Part shown: in pieces, positions 43,358 through 47,112 of the stretch
How positions within the stretch are numbered: the first letter of the stretch is position 1
Layout of the letters: each line of letters begins with the position of its first letter
Source of the DNA: Candidatus Omnitrophota bacterium
Lineage (GTDB): Bacteria; Omnitrophota; Gorgyraeia; Gygaellales; Profunditerraquicolaceae
Length of the DNA: 47,112 nt
Assembly: GCA_025453445.1 (NCBI GenBank)
Contig: JALOQJ010000008.1
Location: 1 to 47,112, forward strand
Reading direction: 5' to 3'
Translations under genes and position numbers: made by a program
The notes under the pieces: model-generated
The model's database searches: none
Told to the model about the DNA's origin: nothing
Seen by the model: the letters and a program-made list of their open reading frames with translations, nothing else

Positions 43358-43477
43358 TAATGTCAAATGACAAAATTCAAAGCACAAAATAAATCTAAAG
43401 CACAAATGTCAAAACAAAAGTTTTGTTATTTGGTATTTGAATTTATTTTTAATTTTGTGCTTTGTTATTTGACATTA
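43358..43477. repeat. Long imperfect inverted-repeat element between prfB and secA
   Basis: Outer arms TAATGTCAAATGACAAA...GCACAAAAT (43358-43390) pair with ATTTTGTGC...TTTGACATTA (43452-43477), with a 7-nt bulge; the centre has AACAAAAGTTTTGTT. It forms a roughly 120-nt hairpin. Its right end overlaps the prfB stop. It looks like a MITE- or REP-like dispersed element; only one copy is in the window. Confidence 0.7.
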
Positions 43478-44506
43478 TCCTTTCTTTTTGTTTTCTGCAC
43501 TTAATTTCAAATATGCTTCGATAAATTCATCCAAGCCGCCATTCATCACTTTATTAACATCTCCGGTTTCATAATCCGTGCGTAAATCCTTGACCATGGT
43601 ATAAGGCTGCATAACATATGAGCGAATTTGCGATCCCCATTCGATTTTTTTCTTATCTGTTCCGTAATTCTTCTGCATTTCTTCTTCTTTTTTCTGCCTC
43701 TCTAGTTCAGAAATCCGGGATTTCAGGTTCTTACTGCCGAATCCGTAGTATTAACACTTTGTCCGCCTGCGCCTTTGGAACGATAGACGTCGATCTTCAG
43801 GTCTTTTTCATCAAGCTTAATATTCGCGCTTTCTTCTACTTCAGGAATAACATCCACCGAGGCAAAAGAAGTATGCCGGCGCTTATTAGCATCAAAAGGG
43901 GAAATCCGCACCAGCCTGTGCACTCCCCGCTCTGCTTTCAGGTAACCGTAAGCGTATTCACCTTCAATAAATGCGGTAACATTTTTAATTCCTGCCTCTT
44001 CCCCAAATAAAATCTCTATTACCCTGACGTTATATCCCTTATTTTCCGCCCAGCGGCTATACATGCGGAAAAGCATAGAAACCCAGTCGCAGGATTCTGT
44101 GCCTCCGGCTCCGGCATTAATACTTAAAATCCCGCTATTTTTATCAAGTTCATCGCCGAGGAGCGTTTTAAATTCCAGCTTATCCACTTCTGCCAGAAGC
44201 AGGCTGAAATTGCGTTCCAGGTCAACCTTTAATTCCAAAACAGTACTTTCAAGAATACCAGCCAGTTCAATTAATTCCTGCAACTTATTAAAAGCAGCAG
44301 CCCATGGCTCAACAACGGATTTTAAAGATTTGACTTGTTTTACGATACGGGAAGAATTCTCTGTGTTATCCCAGAAACCGGGGCTGGACATCTGGGAGGT
44401 TAATTCTTCAATCAAAACCTTTTTATGTTCTATGTCAAAGATAACCTCTTAAGTTTTCCAGGCGGGTATTCAAGTTCAAGAGTTCTGATTTTATATTTTC
44501 TAACAT
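43475..44506 (-). pseudogene. prfB: Peptide chain release factor 2 with programmed frameshift and an internal deletion
   Basis: From ATG 44506 (SD GGAGG) codons 1-23 end at an in-frame UGA (44435-44437), then +1 translation continues through SPF (RISPFDANKRRH) and GGQ ([11 protein letters not shown]) motifs to DSAVR. There the frame stops at 43723. The expected next block (about 28 residues, including the HIPTGIVV and QNERSQ elements) is absent and the sequence resumes in another frame with [14 protein letters not shown], going to [27 protein letters not shown] small out-of-frame deletion near 43726-43733 is implied. RF2 is normally essential, so assembly error or a second copy should be considered. 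Confidence 0.85.
44434..44440 (-). promoter_or_regulatory. prfB: Programmed +1 frameshift site (CTTTGAC) in prfB
   Basis: CTT TGA C after TAT, with an AGAGG SD-like stretch just upstream, is the classic RF2 autoregulatory site. UGA is codon 24 and the downstream frame resumes at the Asp. Confidence 0.93.
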
Positions 44507-44525
44507 TCTGCACCTCCAACTTGGG

Positions 44526-45599
44526 CTATTTTTTTCTGATCCCTCTTAAAGTTAAAAGAAATTCGTCTCTATTGTCGGCAAAACTAGCGGCGTCTTCTTC
44601 GCTGACCTTGCCATCTTTTACCAGCTTTATCAATGATTGGTTAAATGACTGCATATCGAATACTCCGCCGTCATCAATAAACTGAGGGATTTCCCAAATT
44701 TTCCCCTCTCTGATCAAACGGCTGATTGTCGGAGTCAGCAGCATTATTTCACAAGCAGGAATCCGGCCGGGCATGTCTTTAAAAGGAACCAACCTCAAAG
44801 AAATTGCGCCTTTTAAAAGTGAAGACAACTGCAGGCGTATTTGTTGATGCTGATGCGGAGGGAAAAAATTAATAATCCTCTCCACGCTCTGGCTGGCGTT
44901 AACGGTATGCAACGTACTCAAAACCAATACGCCGGTTTCCGCGGCAGTCAGAGCAGCGGCCATTGTCTCGCGGTCGCGGATATTACCGATAAAAATTACA
45001 TCCGGGCTCTGTAAAGTAAAGGCGCGCAAAGCCACTGCATACGAAGAAACGTCCAAACCCAGCTCCCTCTGATTAATCAGTGATTTTTTATCCTGAAAGG
45101 TAAATTCAACCGGCTCTTCGATAGTCAAAACATGCCTATTAGTATTCTGATTGATATATTCAATCATGCTGGCAATTGCCGTAGATTTTCCGCTGCCCAT
45201 GCTCCCGGTAAGAAGCACCAGCCCTCTTTTCTCCATGGATAGCCTCTCCAGCACTTTTACCGGAAGATTTAGTTCGGAAAAACTCGCGATCGTATTACGC
45301 ACATTCCTGATGACAATAGAAGGAGAATTCCTCTGGACAAATATGCTTACGCGGAACCTGCGCTTGAATTCGTTCAAAAAAAGGGCAAAATCTATGTCGG
45401 AATTATTCTTAAAAGCCTCCCGCTGAGCCGGAGTAGTAATATCTTCAACTGCTTGATTAGTATCCTGAAGCGATAATAGCGTATCGCCCATATTGACTAA
45501 ATCACCGTCTATCCTCAGGCGAGGAACTGCCCCGCAGCGGTAGAATAAATCCGAGGCATCACGATTAATCATTTCCTTAATTAACTCTTTTATTGTCAC
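44526..45599 (-). CDS. PilT/PilU-like ATPase with altered Walker B
   Basis: 357 residues. Walker A is GSMGSGKST (about 132-140), Asp-box EEPVEF (161-166) and His-box LSTLHTVNAS. The Walker B region DVIFIGNIRDRET has Asn206 where PilT proteins have the catalytic Glu (GEMRD or GEIRD). The N-terminal domain is complete. It should bind the retraction motor site of type IV pili but may be poorly active or act as a PilU-like partner. GTG start 45599 with GGAG. Confidence 0.86.
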   Translation of the reverse strand: MTIKELIKEMINRDASDLFYRCGAVPRLRIDGDLVNMGDTLLSLQDTNQAVEDITTPAQREAFKNNSDIDFALFLNEFKRRFRVSIFVQRNSPSIVIRNVRNTIASFSELNLPVKVLERLSMEKRGLVLLTGSMGSGKSTAIASMIEYINQNTNRHVLTIEEPVEFTFQDKKSLINQRELGLDVSSYAVALRAFTLQSPDVIFIGNIRDRETMAAALTAAETGVLVLSTLHTVNASQSVERIINFFPPHQHQQIRLQLSSLLKGAISLRLVPFKDMPGRIPACEIMLLTPTISRLIREGKIWEIPQFIDDGGVFDMQSFNQSLIKLVKDGKVSEEDAASFADNRDEFLLTLRGIRKK

Positions 45600-45618
45600 C
45601 GTTTATCTCCGGATATTA

Positions 45619-45888
45619 TTATACCATTAACTGCTTAATCTGTCTTTCCAAATCTAGGAGCGCTTTTTTCTTTTTCAGGCCTCCAGAATAACCTCCCAGG
45701 CTTCCACCTGAGCCAATAACCCGGTGACAAGGGATAATTAAAGGATACGGGTTATTTTTTAATGCCTGGCCCACTGCGCGGAAGGCTTTGGGATGGCCGA
45801 TTTTTTTTGCTACCCATTTATAAGTGCGCACCTCACCCAGAGGAATGATTAAAACTACCTTATAGACTTTTCTGCTAAAAGAATTCAT
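45619..45888 (-). CDS. Short O6-alkylguanine-DNA alkyltransferase (C-terminal domain only)
   Basis: 89 residues. The active site PCHRVIGSGGSLGGYSGGL contains the alkyl-acceptor Cys. Only the DNA-binding, catalytic MGMT domain is present (full enzymes are about 160 residues). It is closer to short Ogt/ATL proteins, but unlike ATL it retains Cys. It overlaps the uvrC stop (ATGA), so the two repair genes are coupled. Confidence 0.9.
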   Translation of the reverse strand: MNSFSRKVYKVVLIIPLGEVRTYKWVAKKIGHPKAFRAVGQALKNNPYPLIIPCHRVIGSGGSLGGYSGGLKKKKALLDLERQIKQLMV

Positions 45889-47112
45889 TCGCCTAAAACT
45901 TTCTTTTTTCGTAATAGATGATGGTAGGAAATCGCAAACCTATGTGCTTCATCTCTGATGCGCCGGATTAAATTCAATGCCGGAGTATCCTGTTTTAAAC
46001 GGAGAGGAAATTTTTTATCCGCGAGGTAAATATTTTCTTTATCCTTGGCAATGCTGACCAATGGAATACTGAGCCCTAATTTCTTAATTTCTTTTTCAGC
46101 AACCGACAAATGCGCCTTACCGCCGTCAATCAACACTAAATCCGGCAGGCTGGCGTTTTCTTCCTTTAATCGCCTGTATCTGCGCTGCACAACTTCAGAC
46201 ATCATCTGGAAATCATCAACTCCCTGCACAGTTTTAATCCGAAAACGACGGTAATTATTCTTATCGGGCTTAGCCCGGTAAAAACTTACCATTGATCCCG
46301 TGGCAAGTGTCCCGGAAATATTTGAGATATCAAATGCCTCAATACGCTCCGGTAATTTGTCTAATCTCAATAGATTCTTTAAATCTTCCAGCTCATCAAG
46401 GCCTGCGGCGTAAGTTCGGTTTTGCCTGATGCTGCTCAGAGCATCAATCTGATCGCGGATTCTCGCTGCTTCTTCAAAATGTTTTTCTGCTGCTTGAGAC
46501 TTCATCTTTAGGCTCAGGCTGTTGATTAATTCTTCATATCTTGAGCCTAAAAACATAATAATATTACGAACAATCTCCGCATAGCCCTCAGGAGAGATTT
46601 TATTTATACAAGGCGCAGGGCAAAGCTTCAGCCGATAATAAAGACAGGCTTCTTTGGGTATTTTTTTGCATGACCTAAAACCAAAAACCCTGCGGATTAA
46701 TTTTATCGCTTGGCGCAAAGCCTGCGTATTTGGATACGGCCCGAAATATAAAGCCGCGTCTTCGGCAACTGGCTTTCTTCTCCTGCAAATAGTAACCGTA
46801 GGAAATTCTTCATTGCTAATTTTTATCAGAGGAAAAGATTTATCGTCTTTTAAATCGATATTATATTGCGGCTGTTTTTCTTTTACTAACGCAGCTTCTA
46901 AAATCTGTGCCTGAGCATCAGTAGGAGTAAGTAAATATTCCAAATCAACGATTTTCTCGACCATTACCTGATTTTTCTCATTCTGCGGCCGGCCAAAATA
47001 AGAACTCACGCGCTTCTTCAGCGCCTTCGCTTTACCGATATAAATTATTTTGCCCAGCTTATCCTTAAATATATATACGCCGGGCGTATTAGGTAGACTT
47101 TTTATTTTATTT
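45885..47112 (-). CDS. uvrC: Excinuclease UvrC, short form (5' end beyond window)
   Basis: Open to base 47112; at least 408 residues. N-terminal GIY-YIG nuclease (GVYIFKD, IIYIGKA), a Cys cluster (CKKIPKEACLYYRLKLCPAPC pattern at four Cys), a UVR domain (HFEEAARIRDQIDAL) and the RNase H-like incision domain (FDISNISG, LVLIDGGKAHLS, RDEAHRFA) are all visible. It ends soon after at KKKVLGE without the C-terminal HhH domain that most UvrC have. The internal GTG at 47009 is not the real start. Confidence 0.93.
   Translation of the reverse strand, partial: NKIKSLPNTPGVYIFKDKLGKIIYIGKAKALKKRVSSYFGRPQNEKNQVMVEKIVDLEYLLTPTDAQAQILEAALVKEKQPQYNIDLKDDKSFPLIKISNEEFPTVTICRRRKPVAEDAALYFGPYPNTQALRQAIKLIRRVFGFRSCKKIPKEACLYYRLKLCPAPCINKISPEGYAEIVRNIIMFLGSRYEELINSLSLKMKSQAAEKHFEEAARIRDQIDALSSIRQNRTYAAGLDELEDLKNLLRLDKLPERIEAFDISNISGTLATGSMVSFYRAKPDKNNYRRFRIKTVQGVDDFQMMSEVVQRRYRRLKEENASLPDLVLIDGGKAHLSVAEKEIKKLGLSIPLVSIAKDKENIYLADKKFPLRLKQDTPALNLIRRIRDEAHRFAISYHHLLRKKKVLGE

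Noticed and set aside
44435-44437. In-frame stop near the prfB start as an error
   Set aside because: CTT TGA C with an upstream purine stretch is the known programmed +1 frameshift of RF2, so this stop is real and used.
1-47112. tRNA or rRNA genes
   Set aside because: No cloverleaf with the usual GGTTCGAATCC arm or rRNA-like segments was noticed by eye; a covariance search could still find one.

Overview
The window looks like a chromosome segment from an anaerobic or microaerophilic diderm bacterium of moderate-to-low GC content. Gene content and style (LpxL and Lnt for an LPS/lipoprotein outer membrane, an OprB-like porin, a superoxide reductase plus flavodiiron protein, minimal SufCB, AmrS, many overlapping ATGA junctions) are most reminiscent of candidate-phylum bacteria such as Omnitrophota. 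That assignment is an inference from style; no rRNA or other phylogenetic marker was compared. Almost everything is read from the minus strand; only two short stretches are on plus (28084-30879 and 37549-38421).

Region 1 (1-6103) is one long minus-strand transcription unit for oxygen and iron stress. A TTGACA/TATCAT promoter overlaps a 9-bp inverted repeat. It is followed by a 27-codon Cys-containing small ORF with a strong Shine-Dalgarno (SD), an Rrf2/IscR-like regulator, a zinc-ribbon protein, a minimal SufC-SufB Fe-S assembly pair, an FNR-like reductase, a superoxide reductase, a ferritin-VIT iron transporter, a thiol peroxidase fused to pterin-4a-carbinolamine dehydratase, a small membrane protein, and the start of a flavodiiron protein cut by the window edge.

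Region 2 (6162-11834) carries a lipoprotein, a YHS-domain permease, a DUF1622 protein and an ArsB/NhaD-type permease. It also holds a thiamin salvage and thiazole operon (thi4-thiM-thiE) behind a TPP riboswitch with an intrinsic terminator.

Region 3 (11850-15594) has three exported proteins (Cache, CARDB-like, unknown), an AmrS-type radical SAM enzyme and a ThiI-like PP-loop protein.

Region 4 (15658-23884) is a metal-uptake island. It runs NikR, an outer-membrane porin, NikM(N)-NikQ-NikO, two small accessory proteins, a ZIP transporter and FeoA-FeoB. It includes a recognisable NikR operator.

Region 5 (23893-30951) has a DUF134/NifX/methyltransferase/DsrE cassette and UbiA-NDH-2-DoxX. Divergently on plus it has a polyprenyl diphosphate synthase, a squalene/phytoene synthase and IspH. 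A very small basic THX-like ribosomal protein gene converges on ispH.

Region 6 (30966-37457) runs from PIG-L deacetylase through adenosine-specific kinase, LpxL, a frame-disrupted bioY, CBS, an SLC13/ArsB-like permease, a secreted protein and a CsgG-like lipoprotein. Region 7 (37549-47112) has a CDF metal transporter, then M23 peptidase, lnt, secA, prfB, a PilT-like ATPase, an alkyltransferase and uvrC.

Notable oddities: prfB carries the classic programmed +1 frameshift but also a deletion of about 28 conserved codons; bioY is out of frame near its end; the PilT-like ATPase has Asn in place of the Walker-B Glu; lnt begins with a heptanucleotide tandem repeat; several operon-leading genes have a -10 box 6-7 nt before the ATG and no SD, suggesting leaderless mRNAs.
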